Assembly: GCA_036850595.1 (NCBI GenBank)
Contig: CM072161.1
Location: 6,903,905 to 6,967,904, forward strand
Length of the DNA: 64,000 nucleotides
DNA from: Rhyacichthys aspro
Taxonomy: Eukaryota > Chordata > Actinopteri > Gobiiformes > Rhyacichthyidae
Reading direction: 5' to 3'
In this document: piece by piece, positions 1-13,076 of the stretch
How positions within the stretch are numbered: the stretch's first letter is position 1
How the letters are laid out: the number at the start of each line of letters is the position of its first letter
Notes under the pieces: model-generated
Told to the model about the DNA's origin: nothing
Databases searched by the model: none
What the model saw: the letters and a program-made list of their open reading frames with translations, nothing else
Translations under genes and position numbers: made by a program

Positions 1-3000
1 ACACTAAAGGTAAAAATGTCCGGCTCTGGAAACATTTCGGAGTTGAGGTGACATCACACTTTATTAGTCTATTATTACATATTTTAATAGGGGTTTGTGG
101 CACAGTCAATTACAGATTTAACACCAACATGTGCAGGCATATATCTGGGAGTGTCCGGAGTTCACAGATCACTGGGTGAGTTCATGTACAATTATTGCAA
201 CTGTGCTGTGAGAATAATACACTTTCTTTCTCTGTTTATCTAAAAACTAAATATGAGTGCCCCTTCATAATACAACTGAGCTTGGAATCACTTTCCAGAG
301 TCATTTTCTGACAGCAGTAAGTCCTGTGCTGAATATAACTGACAGTCATCATTTTGAAATAATGGTTTTCATCACTTTCTGTATATTAGTTTTTCTCCTC
401 AACAGCTCACTGAATAAAAAAAAAACCTCTCAGCACTGAAAATAGCTCATTATGTTCATGTTTTACAGCCTTTTGGCTCAGGTTAACAAAAGGTGTCACT
501 GCCAAAATTGCTGTTGGGCCAGAAACTAACTGAAACATTTGGCATCAAAGAAGTTGTTCTTGTTTTTTAGCGACAGGAGTGATGCTGCTGACGGTTTGGA
601 ATAGTCCCTGTTTGGTGAAAGATGATTTAAACACCGGGTGTTAAAATACAGCATGTTCAGACTTGTATTTTGTATTTTTGTTTTTATACATTGAGAATCT
701 GAGATGTGGACAAATGAGAGACTTCGATGCATTTCAATCAGTTTAGTTTGCAAAGTGAAACATGTAACTTCTTGGAGCCTTTGAAATGAAAATGTGAACA
801 TGAAACATCATAAATTCTTTATCACTGCAGATTCCTCATCAAGGCACTCAGCTTGAGGCTTTTTACATTTTTCTCCATTTATATATGTTCTGATATTTTA
901 ATATAGAGACTGAACATTGGACTCTAAATGGGTGGTAGTTGCAGCTTATTGCATTTTCAAAATCATGTTTTTATGGACAGTATCAGACCTAACTGCTGGT
1001 AGACGGTCTGAAGAGCACTTGGTTGTCTTGCTTCATTAAATAACTTCTGAAATATTTCCAGGCATGGCAGAATTAAAGCAGATTTGGCCTTTAGATTAGA
1101 CAAGCTGCTGCTGTCAGAAAGCATTAGGCACATGAGGTTTGCTATGCCTTTGGAAAACATATTTTAGTCAACAAATTCAATCAGAGCCTATCAAGAAGGA
1201 GATTCTAAATGAAACCTAATGGGAATGTATGCTCCATTTACAACAGATAAACAATCTTAAGAAGAATCGAAGAAAAAATGTGTCCTTTTGTATGGAGTCC
1301 ATCAAAAGTAGCTCACATCTGTCATTCGGATCTGGGGAGATCTATTTAGCAGACAGCTGCCAAAGTCAAGTAGCACACAGATCCGTCTTTCACAATAGCC
1401 TCCATTATATTCCACGTCTTGTACTGTCATCTGCATAGAAACGACAAAAACCTCAACGCAAGCTTCATGAAATAAGATTATGTCTCTACAGTGACATAAA
1501 CCATTCTTTTAACTAAACTCAATCCAGATCGCACGTCTCACTGTTCAGGAATGTCTCCAACAATATCTTTGAAAGAGCAAACTCTTTTTTATCGCGGCAC
1601 ATATCCTAACATGCTAATTACCCCACACGCAGTTTGACTTCATTTATTATGCATGAAATAATCTAATATGATGACTGTGATAATTATGCGCACATAGATA
1701 AGATAAAAGAGTGGTAACCAATTACGGCGCAGGAGTTGGGAAAAGTAATTATTCTTTGTAGTGGAAAGAATTCTCAGTACGAATAAGGAAGAAAAAAAAA
1801 AAAAAGACGGGGGAGAGAAGTGGGGTTCTGGCTGCAATTAACATGTGTATGCAGCACCGATGAACTGTAAGGAGTACTGCTTTGTTAAGAGTGACACAGA
1901 TATGGACTCAGTTATATAAACCTAGTACCTACACAACAGCTTAAATGACTTCAGTTGGTTAACATGCAATTGTGTTATGATTGTTATGGTGCGCCTACCT
2001 TGTGGGTTTTTTTTAGTAGCTTTATAGTACTGCAATTTATTGTCACCAGAATGAGCTGAAAGGAACCATTCAAGTTTACTGTGCCAGCTCTTAGGGTTGT
2101 GCAATTCATCAAATTTTCAATGTCAATTTTATTTTTGGCTCCCAACAATCACAAAACCTATGTAATCAAGAAAAAACTATTATTTATTACTTGTTACTTG
2201 TTAAGTACACTACATTATTGATCTTATTTATTTGTCTTTATTATTTCTGTGTCTTTTTAAGATATTTATTTATACGTTTGAATATATTATTAATTTTAAG
2301 AAGAATTCACTGTTTTGTTCAATAAATCCAATATATTTCCAAAGTCAATGAGTAATCATGATTTCAATAATGGCCAAAATAATAGTGATTATGATTTTGT
2401 CCATAGTCGATCAGCCCTACCAGCTCTTAATTTGAAGGTCACTTTTTAGCTATAATAAACTATTCTAAGTGGACAAACTTTTTTTCAAATCTCAAGAAAT
2501 GCATTCAGAAAAGTATCTTTTAGGATACATTTCTAGCAACTCTGGATTGTTCTGGAAATGTGGTATGAATTCTAACAGTTTAATCATCAAGGTACTCTGA
2601 GAAATGTGATTTTTAAAGGACATTGGTCCTAATTTCTATGCTGTTTTGTTATCTGCTAGCCATATTAGCTACATGGGCGACACATTTAATTTAAGCGCTG
2701 CTTTGTGCAAAATGTGCACTGCTATAGTCAGATTTTTTAAATAATATATTTCATTCAGGCTTTATATTTTGGCAAAGCAACTTACTTTTATGAAGTTCAC
2801 CTAAATGCAAACTAGTAGAGAATAGATTAACAATAACTTTTATGTCACCAGTCAGATGTCTAGATTTAATTCCATAATAACACATGAATGACTGTGAAGG
2901 CGTGTAAAAGTGAGGAAGTATGTGATTTTACTATATTATATATTATATAAAGACAAGATCATAATTTTGTAAGAATTGTTACAAGTTACAATCCTGCTTC

Positions 3001-6000
3001 TAAAGAGGTTTAATTTCCTCAAGTTGAAGACCACAAAACAACTTCAAATACACTGTTTTTGCAGTGTACAGCTGCTGCTACGATTCTCCTCAGATTCATC
3101 TACAACCGTGCGTCTGTTATGATAATTGTGCACGAGGCTCTTCATGCGCCGCAGAAATCTGACATGTTTACATTCTGACTTGAAAGGCAACGCGACTCGG
3201 CGCTTCGGGTCTCGTCAGCGGCGGCAAATCAGAAAGGACACTCAAAAACAGGAGTAGCGCTCGAAGTTAGGCGCTCGCAAATCAGCCGTCTGTTGTAGAG
3301 TCATTAAATATTACCACTTCTAAAATCAGAGCGGCTGTGCGTGTGGTTAGGCCCTACCGCTGTACAAACATGCTTAACACAGCGCTGCTTTCTTTGACAA
3401 ATTACACGCCTGCCACGACCAATCACAGGAAACAGAAACTCTTTAGTCATTTCATTTTTCTGTAACTGTTTTGGCCTGAAATTTGGTAATAAATCAAACT
3501 TTTATGTGACGGAATGTGGCAGCCTGGAAGCACAGTTTGAGAGGGGGGTAATAAGTCAGTGCTGGAACAGAAAGTGTTTCGCAGCATTTGGGAGGTGGAA
3601 AGTTTAATTCATTACCACTAAGAACAAGAAAATGGGCTGTAATTAATAAATCGAGCAAATGGGGGTTATGTAAACAGAGAAAGGCAGCTGTGAATAGGTG
3701 TTATGTGAAGGTGGATTGTCTCGCTAACCTCCAACTAAAAGCGCATTACTCATGAGAGCACACGTCATGTTCACACTCATCCGGAAACCTCCCTCCCTCT
3801 CACCCATTACTCAGTTCCAAGTCCCCCTCGGAGTTGACTCATGATTGCTTGCAGAGAGTCCAAGCTCCGGGCCAAACACGATACCGGAGCACTTCGAAAA
3901 AAGGAAAGATTCACACCAAACGTCAGCGCAAAGCATTCTGTTGAAGGTGTGATGATCTGAAAGCTGGAAAAAAAAATGAATATGAATGCGGACACACACT
4001 GCGGCTTTAAAAAGTGCAGGTTAATGCAAGTCTCTCAGCAAAGTCATAATGTTCTGAATGTAATGAAGTGAGGAGAGGAGAAGGCAAGGACAATGAATAC
4101 AAGCAGGACGGCAATCACTGCATGGGATGGCGGCTCGGGCGGACAGCTGATGCTCCGAATAATCAAGGCCAGATTCTGCAGAAATTACATTCTCCCAAAT
4201 ATGTTTATCAGACTGTAAGTCATGTCATTGATGGGCTGAAATTGAGTGGGTGGGCTCGAGGGAGGCGCGCAGAACCTCCTTACTTTGTAATCAGCCTGTG
4301 CACCGGCAAAATGGGACACCGCGCTATAGAAAACAAAAGCTAATTACTTTTACTTGTGGAACTCTACCACTTACAATACACTCAAAGTACACTGAGTGGC
4401 TTTAGGAGTCGGACAAGTTCAAGGGCGTACTACACAAAAAAATGGGAGAAAAACTTGCTAATACGGTATATTCTCCAAAGCACAGGATGGAAATGTAAAT
4501 ATCTAAATAGTAAGAAATGTGCTGACATTTGTTAATTTTAATAATTAAGTGTGTAATGATAACGAGAAATTTTTAAGTAGGTGTGTGAAAATAGGTTAAA
4601 AAGTGCTCATTGCCCCTTACCACCTCTACTACAGCAGTGACAATGTGCAAAACTAACTGTTAGCTTACTAAACCAATGAAACACAATGCAATGAAAAAGA
4701 TGGCTTCAAATGTTTTTAATTATGCAAATGTTTCAATGTTTTGGGGTATAGAGTTTAATATAGAGTAATTTAACAGTACTATGTAAATGCACTATATCAG
4801 GCACATTATTTTTGAATTGGAAAATGTTGAATAGGAAATTTCATGTGTGTTTCAATGTGACATACACGACTGTGAAAAAGAGGAGCAATGCTAACTTAAA
4901 TGCAGGGCTGTATAAAAATCATAAAGACAAATGTCAATCAAAGTTACAACATGTGCAATTTTAGTGCTTAGTAAGGACAAAACCAATGTATTAACAAAAA
5001 ATGACCCACGCAGGTGTCTTTAAATAACCTCTAGAGATCAATACCAGATGAGCAATCATTTTAATAGCTAAGTTCCCTGAAAGAGGCCAATTAAACATGA
5101 ACAGGTCTCAATGTAACCAATGTAAAGAGTTGAATACATAAGGAATAGCATGGGATTTATTAATTTTGCGTTTTTTTATAATGTGTGACTGTAATTTCTA
5201 AGAATGATGCAATTTTCTCCAACTTTATAACTGCCTCAACTGACACAAACCCAAAACTGATGTGCCTTTACGGCTTGACTTGTCAAAACACCAGCATTAG
5301 CTACATTTTAAACTAAAAGCTGCTTCTTTAAAATATAGCATAGGACCTATTCACAGTCAGAGGCATTTTGATTCCCAAGGCACTAAAATGTGCTGTTATG
5401 AGCCTTCAAAACGTGGCAGCACTAACACATGCAGCCTGCCAAAAGCCTTGATGAAATATAATACGGGGCTAAAAGTGTATAGTGTGCCTTTAATATTTTA
5501 AGAGCGTGTGTCATATGAAATACAGTGAAAGATGTGGCCTTGCCGGGGAAAATGAAATGCACTTCGACTGAACCCCCTGCTGTCATAAAATCATGGCACT
5601 TTTATAGTAGGGGACAAGACTGCATAAGGGAAGTCATTTACAGCTAATAAGAGCGATCACTAAAATGCATTAAGGCAAATTATTCTGCCCTTGCCGCTGC
5701 ACAATGCTTTTTGCTAAAGTCTGTTGATAAGCTGCTGTTTAAGCCAAGAGCTTATGCACTAACAAGTGTTTCATCAGGCAACGGCGAAGACCACTTGAAG
5801 ATTAACAGCAAGGTACAGGAATGGATTGGAAGTGAAAAGGCGCTTTTGTAGGAGGCTAATGCTGAAATAAAGGAGCAGCTATAGACGGAGGGAAAATATT
5901 GTCCTTCAGATCAATGGTGTCCTGGAGTGCAATAGGCTGAAACATTCAGATGAGATGAGTGGCAGAAAGAGCAACACACTTGAATAATATCTTTGGAGAG

Positions 6001-6837
6001 GAGTCTAAAAAATGGAAGCAAGCAGCAGTAAATAGGCTTTTGGAGGTCATAACTTGAGAGCCATTGCATTTCTATTCAAAGTGCAGCAGACGCCTATGGA
6101 CTACTCTGTCGATAATCAAAGTAGGGGGATTTTAAAAGGCCATTGCCCCTTATATGCTCAGGATAGCTTTATCTCACGCAGCCATGTGTCTCAAGCACAG
6201 ACTTTTAATCTCAGTTGTAGACCAATACAAGTGTAAACATACATAAGACTTGACCTCAGGGGATGTCCACACGCAATAACAAGATCAAGCAACTTGATAT
6301 TATTCAAAATATGAATATATATGTATGTAGTGATTCCAGACATATATGAATATGTAGAATATAAACATTTTAGAGGAAAATCTACATTACATTTATTTAC
6401 GTCCCTGGTACGTCCCTATGTTGCTGGTTGTGTTTTTAAAGGTTTGTCTAGGAAATTGTTTTTACTTAATTATATTATTAGTTACAGAAAGAAAGCAGAA
6501 TATCATAGAATAAAAAAAATCTTGAAAATTATTGAAATAATAGCCTCAAATTCATTTTTATGGTTTCTTGACATTGAACAAAAAATCTGACCCCAAAAAA
6601 ACTGGTTCAACAAATACTTTAACATGGAACAGATAAGATATACACAAGACATTTACTGAGAAGTAACATTCATGAGAGCAGCATTTGCCTCCTTTTGGGT
6701 TTCAGAGGGAATTTATCTGAAAACCTAAACACAACTAAAGGCTGTCTAAACAAAACAACCATAAGCAAAACGCTAACTTAACCACTACAGGAAACAAATA
6801 TAGAGTTCGTGCCGGGAAGCACACTCAGGTCCCCTTG

Positions 6838-6850
6838 TGGGAAATTCCCA
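6838..6850. promoter_or_regulatory. NF-kappaB-type palindrome TGGGAAATTCCCA
   Basis: A 13-bp perfect palindrome containing GGGAAATTCC, which fits the kappaB consensus GGGRNNYYCC. It lies in the left non-coding region, far from any visible promoter. A 10-bp consensus occurs by chance now and then, so function is unproven. Confidence 0.2.
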
Positions 6851-9800
6851 GGTTTTTTCAACCAACCAAACCGACCTCTTGTATATCAAAAAAAAGATCA
6901 TGGGTCACCACAATATAAATGTATATATTATTTGTAAGTGTGGAGAATGATGTAAAATAGTAACAGAATTTCTCTGAGCATGGTTGTGATTAAGAAGAAG
7001 GCTAATGTAGGCAACAAGATCTGGTGACAAAGCGTTCCTGGCAGTTAGATTTTATGTTTGTCTTCTACTTGGTAATAAAAGTTAGTGCGACTCAGAGAGG
7101 GGGAACAACAGCTTTCCTGCTGCCAACATCACCGCAGTGCTAAAAACACAGCTGGTACTGTACCTGCAGTGGAAAGACGTCTGACAAAAAAAGCAAATTG
7201 CAGTGAAGTGAGAAGAGGAACGAGAATAATCTTCCTTACTGGGAGAAGGTAACATTTAGACAATCACCATGGGGAGAAACAATAATGACATTTCACATAA
7301 GGGCATACAGTTAACAGTGACATCTTTAAAGTCGCTTTTTCATCGTAGCCACAGCATCTCTGCCCTATGCATTTATTCATTTTGAGCAGGAAGCACAAAT
7401 ATGCAGCCACGCAGAGCTTGGTGGGATTTTCTCTGCTATGATCTGCTGTTGAATTCAAATCAAATATTTTGAACCTCACCATGCTCAGCTGTTACCGGGA
7501 CTGGCAAATATAATAAATTCAGGATTTACTGCTAGGCTTCATATTTCTCTGTGTGAAGCTCTACTAATTTATTAGGATTATCTACATTCCACCAGAGATA
7601 AGAGGAGAAGGCACAATGAGGTTCGGAGTCTTGTTAAAGGCCTTTAAATGCAGAATATATAATAAGCTGTTGCTAATTTGATTTTGTGCTTGATCCTTGA
7701 ATAATCACCATTGATGTCTAAAAATAAGACATTTTAATTGTTTTGTTGCAAATATAATGACATCAAAAGCAATAAGACCATGCATAATGAAGACTTTGTA
7801 GGGCAGGGAAATACATCTCTTATACATGCATCAAACTGTGGTGCGTGTAAAGCAGGATTGGCCTTGTCTCTTCTTTGCCACGACTTCGACTTAGTTTATG
7901 GAATGTGTCCCTGCTGACTTTTCATTTCCTCTTCTAAAAAAGGAATGCAATCAGAGTACTGATGCAAAAATCATTACCTAATGACTCAAGCCTTTGTATG
8001 GTGCGCTGCATGCTGTGCCTTCATTTTATAGACCTTGTTCAAGTACACATCATATGCCTTTGTCTCGAATGGGGCTGGACTGAAAAGTTTGTTTGAGGGC
8101 TGTCAAAAAGCCTCGATTGATTCAGATGTACTAAGGCAAATCAATTACTGAATCACATACTAAGGATTTAAATGGATTTTTCTTATACGTGGAGGCATTT
8201 TTATTCAGCCCAAGGCACACTAGAACAAAGCTATATTGAGGGGACATGCTGCTGTAATCAGAAGTCAGGCGGCAAAATGGCTCAAGACAAAATAGTTTGG
8301 AAAAAAAACAAAGCATATGCTCATTAGGGAAGATCTAAAAATGGATGTCACCTGGATGTAATTTCTGTAAATAGCTAATCAACAGGATGACTTCAGGCAA
8401 GGCACAACTCAAAACTAGGAAAACTTTTGAACTTTTAGAATGGGTTATATAGATTTTAAACAGTCTTTGTAAATTAAGTGTGACAAATACAATTGAGCTG
8501 CGGTGTAATATAGCTGCAGAAATTGTGATTAAACTGCACGTCCTTCCAGAAACAAAGCTTCGTGATGTTGACAGTATGGAGGATCATTAAATTTGCCTGC
8601 TGCTCTTCTCGAAGCATAAATCAAGCCAATCCATCTCTCCCCGACCTTGCTCCCTGGTGGCTTACTTAGAGCCATGCCAACGCAGCACTGGCTGTGGAAT
8701 GAGCAAGGGTAAGCATGCAAGGGGTGTCCTTAAGCTGCGCTGTCTGACGGTATAAACAGGCCGCTGCCTCCTCTGGAGAGCAATAGGGATCAAGCGAGCT
8801 TAGTGGGCATGACCTGCCAGGACCCAGACGGGGCCCAAACATGCAACACAACACAAGTGTCTTAAGGATTGCTGCACTATTGAACAGAAGAAGCCTAGCC
8901 TACATCACATTGCTCACGGCCCCGGAACAGGACCTAGATGCACTCCGCTGAGGATATGGGGCAGATAAAGCCTTATGAATAATTCTCTACATTCTTTTTA
9001 TTTTTTATGGGCTGATGTAAAAAAGTGAGGCTTTCATAAACAATTAGAGATCTCACAATGTGACTGAGAAGAGAATACTCAAAAACAAACACTATTTTTC
9101 TTCTCAGAATTAAAAATCCTCTGGGTTTAAAAGACATAATGGTTTCTTGGGCGCCATGCAGGGCTGATTTAGAAGGAATGGAAAAGGAAATGACAATACA
9201 TTTGTTTGTGGTTTAATTTCCTCAATTGCTTTATGGCCAAATATAAATGCTTAAATTGGTTTGTAACATATGCTCTCTTCGCTCTGTTTACTTCCTTCAT
9301 TTAGTGTGACTGAATCACTCTATCAGTGATTATCCCCCCAAAAGCTGCAGGAATGCACAGCATCAGACCTCATCATGTAATTTACCCATATAGGAGGAAT
9401 GGCAATATGCAAATAGTGCTCAAGTATTTCGCAGCTACAAATATGCCTCCTGGCTGCATGTCCAATGACACAAATCATCAATTAAGATCTCAGCAGGGTT
9501 TGGGCATAAACTAAATTAGCATTATTCCTAACTGACAATAAGCAGAGGCGCGTGGGGTGCAGCACAACAAAGAACAAACATCACTAAAGGTGATTGGTGG
9601 TGATGCTTTTTCACTTGCAGTGAGCTTCAATGTGTTTGAATCAAGTTGAGATTTATTCCCGGCTGATTCAGTCACTTTGAGACACTGACAAAAGGTACAC
9701 AACATTTTGAATAGTGTAAAAGGTAACAGACCTCTTTTTGTCCTTTCAACAGCGGCTCACAGCAACAACACAGTGTTTCAAAGCGTTCACTTTCAGAGGG

Positions 9801-11345
9801 GGAGCAAGTTCTGGCTCCATTTGGGATTTTATGCTCAGTACTCTGCACCTGCCGAATGTCTTTGACAGAGAGAGAGCTAAAGTGGTCTAAATCGCCATTG
9901 TGATTTCTCAGGCAAGCAGATGATTAGTAAACAAATGGTTCAGGCATATTTAATTAAGCTAATGTGCTGCCATTACCTAGGCTTTAGTCTTAGTGGTGAG
10001 AGATGGGCTCTGCTGTTGTGCTCACTTTATGAAATGCATTTGTTACAATGATTTCTTGAGACACAATAATGTTTGGAGCAAGGAATTGCAAAACTTTTTC
10101 ACCACATTTAGAAGTGCTTTTTTAACTGAATGATATAACTTGTGGGCGTCAGACTACATGGAAAAGCTAAGTTTACATAGACCCAACTTCCAAAATGACT
10201 TGACGACCACAGAGTAATGCATACCCTTGTAACTGTGAGATCATTAAAATGAAATTGAACAGAAGTACAGTGTTCAAGACAAGCCGTCTGAGAGACACCA
10301 GCTTCATCAAATCATACTGATGCCTTTTTGTGCCAGTCAAACGTCTCCTATGAGTGAAACAGTCAATGGCGGAATAAACCAGTCATCTGAAATAGAAAGT
10401 GGTGAGTGGCGCACAAAGAAGACCAGTGTTCGGACGGTCTGTGGAGGGTTTTCTGGGCAGGGGAGAGGCTGAGGGTAAACATTAGAGCTGGCTCAAGTGG
10501 AGATAATTTTTTTTACAGCACAAGGAAACAGTGCAATCAAACAGAAATTCTCTAATATTCAGAGAGAGAGATAAGACTCAGTTTGGCCCATTCAAAATGA
10601 AGTTTAAGCTTTGTGCTCCAGAAAAAAAGCACAAATAAAATCTAATGGTAATTTTAACAGAACCGTCGATTTGGTGATTGAATCTAGTGTTAAACAACAT
10701 GATGAACTTATCATGAACTGATAACATTATAGTTATTTTCAAAAGGCACACTGTGTATGTTAAATTGACACAATACAGTAAGATTTTTTACTTTAATTCT
10801 CCTACGTATTTTTTGGGCGCAAGCAACACAGCCAAACAAAGCATTCACGAACACATATCACTACTTAGAATACCGGTTATTTTTATCAGACATGGATTGT
10901 TTTTCAATGTGTGCCAATCTGTTTATAACAAAAACGCTCTTTGCCAAAGCGTAAGCCGCGCGCATTTTACGCACCAGAGCACAACACAAGTTTCCAACAC
11001 GGCACAGTAAAGTGAACTGACATCGCGAACACTCCACAACACGCACCCACGCCACTGAAGACATCATTTACTAACACTGCACGCGACGTAGCCCTTCCTA
11101 CAAATTTACGAGTGAAACGCGAGTTCAACGCGCTCTTCCCGTTCTACTCAATTCTCCGCTATTGTTGTGTTGAGTAAACAGCGACATTTACGCACAAACG
11201 CGCACCAACAATTATATCAGAACATCCTAAAATACTCTATTCTCTCATCACAAACATTACCAACATATTTTTATTACAATCCAAAAGCTGCATCAAACGA
11301 AAAAAGGAGAAAAAAATCCACCAGTCAGTCCAGCACAAAAATGCA

Positions 11346-11456
11346 TCTCGTCTCGTTTCCCTCTCTCGTTTTTCTCCCCCTCCTCTACGTCCCCCCTCCC
11401 TCTCTACCTCCCTCCCTCACTCTCTGTCTTTCCCTCCCTCTCTCCCTCTCTCTCAC
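11346..11456. repeat. Pyrimidine-rich (CT) tract
   Basis: About 110 bases are almost entirely C and T on the plus strand, with TCTC and CCCTCC runs, so the minus strand is GA-rich. The tract lies about 140 bp inside the putative intron from the candidate first exon at 11,594. Such polypurine tracts occur near promoters and can adopt non-B structures. It is low-complexity DNA and codes for nothing recognisable. Confidence 0.8.
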
Positions 11457-11593
11457 TGTGGCCTGGCTGGCTGTCTGCCTGTATGAATAATGTCCTGCCT
11501 TTTGTAATGAAGGGGGGGAAAGGGGAAAAAAGGACGCTCAAGTGGTAAAGCCCTGTTCCCATGCACTGACATTGAAAATGAATGACAGCTTAC

Positions 11594-11700
11594 CTGCATG
11601 CCAATCTTCATCAGACTGACACTGGGCTGACAGCACAGCCTATACTCCTCCACACAGCCGGTGACGTCAGCCGGCACAAGCCCCTCCCACCTCCATCTCC
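11594..11700 (-). promoter_or_regulatory. Candidate first (non-coding) exon and promoter of the leftward gene, probably pknox2
   Basis: Read on the minus strand, a stretch ending GGCATGCAG is followed by a strong splice donor, gtaagc, with the exon edge at 11,594. Upstream of it are a perfect CRE (TGACGTCA) and GC-rich DNA, unlike the AT-rich surroundings. A divergent gene is expected on the minus strand beside tmem218, because mammalian PKNOX2 is head to head with TMEM218. The transcription start cannot be set from sequence, so the right limit is approximate. The exon could instead belong to a non-coding transcript. Confidence 0.3.
11662..11669. promoter_or_regulatory. Full CRE palindrome TGACGTCA
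   Basis: A perfect cAMP-response element, the CREB/ATF binding consensus, in a GC-rich context just upstream of the candidate minus-strand first exon. Full CREs cluster within about 200 bp of transcription starts in vertebrates, which supports a promoter here. Occupancy is unknown. Confidence 0.4.
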
Positions 11701-12699
11701 AGCTCCGCTCCCCGTTTTCCCAACGCTGGGCTGCTGATGCCTTCCAGTGTCCGTGGGAAATATGACAATCATGAGGAAGGAGCTGTGCACAAAATAGAGG
11801 GGAAGGGAGTCCAGGGGTTCAGGCAGTGGTACTTTCTCACAGGTCCAAGCCATAACAAAGATAGAGTAGGTGCTTGATTTACAAAGTTGGAGGGAAAAAA
11901 AATTAAATTGATCCTGTATGTGCTCGTGTTTCCTCAAGAGATTTTTTAAAAGTCCCTTTTGTGGCATCATTACATTGAACCCTTGCTGTAAATAAACTTG
12001 CATGACATGGTGTCTCCATAGCCAATCGTTAGCAGTGAGAATTAAACGATAGCCTGCAAATACTCAGGCCCATCGGGTGTCATGGGTCAATATCCATATT
12101 AAATATCCAATCTATCACCAAGCAATAGTGTCTAGTGGGGAAAACAGGACATAATGTTATAATATGGGAAAGTACTGTCATTAATTGAAAGATGCACGTC
12201 ACAGTATTGACATGTTTTTTAGGCTTTATTCGAAAAAGCCATTTAGCCCCACAACTTCAGAGGAAATTGTATGTAACGGAAAGGAGAGGTCTTCATAAGT
12301 TATAAACAGGTTCAAGCACGGACTCCGTGAGTGCTAGTGTTATAGAAAATGCGGGTCCGCTACTATCGATCTGAATGAATAATTACACATTAATAAAAGA
12401 CAGCATGTACTCATCGTTAATGTATGAGCAAGAGAAGAACTCACTGAACATGGTTGACCAAATCAAGACGAAATGGAAGAAAATATAGCAGCTTCCTTCC
12501 CAGGTGCACCGAATTGACAAGTTAAACTAAAGGATAAAGAGCAAAAATGATTAAATTCAGATACATTGGGTTGAACACATTAAGTTAAACATTTAAAATC
12601 CTTTTACTCAATAATTCTGCACAATGGGAACAGGACAAATTCACAAAAGTTAAAAGGCAAGAAATAAACAAACCAAGTATGCTTGCGCCCGGGCGTTTT

Positions 12700-13076
12700 T
12701 TTCATTTTTCAGTAACGCTCCACGTAATTGGCTGATCCAAAGGGGTGACAACCAATAGCATTTTTGCTTGCTGTTACCAGGAAGCAGCAGACGCGAGCCG
12801 CTTAACACGTAAAAACACTGCACTTGCCATACAAATGACTGCTTTTTCTGTCTTCTCTCTATATCAACAAACATGTACATTTGAACTGCAGTAGCTTGTT
12901 TAATTTGATGGGGAAACGTCACGGCTTAACCGCTGTCTGCGAGGTAGATACCGTAGCTGACGAATGTAGCTACATAGCCTAACTGCATTGCTCACGAAAG
13001 ACACTTACGCTAGGTTTTTAGCAGCTATTAAAATAACTTAGCGGGCTGATAACACAAGCAGTCTGATAACACAAGA
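12700..13076 (+). promoter_or_regulatory. tmem218: Presumed tmem218 promoter and 5' UTR
   Basis: This is the DNA immediately upstream of the tmem218 start codon. It is richer in CpG than its flanks and has two CCAAT boxes, one inverted at 12,727-12,731 and one direct at 12,752-12,756. At 12,773 a GTTACC half-site resembles the first half of an RFX X-box, as expected for a cilia gene, but the second half is poor. There is no obvious TATA box. The transcription start is not determinable. Confidence 0.4.

Larger units (their letters stand above)
1..11593. other. Long non-coding stretch, probably intron 1 or 5' flank of leftward pknox2
   Basis: No open reading frame here carries a recognisable domain, and the ones present are short and lack convincing splice context. 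The DNA is AT-rich, with homeodomain-type ATTA/TAAT motifs in places, for example a POU-like ATTATGCAT near 1,647, and a more CpG-rich patch at about 3,100-3,330. In mammals TMEM218 and PKNOX2 lie head to head and PKNOX2 has a very long first intron. If that order holds, this whole stretch would be pknox2 intron 1. This rests on synteny only, since no pknox2 coding exon is in the window. Confidence 0.4.

Noticed and set aside
11611..12003. 130-codon minus-strand ORF near the candidate pknox2 promoter
   Set aside because: No recognisable domain, low-complexity glycine-rich end, and it spans the putative promoter and upstream DNA rather than a spliced exon.
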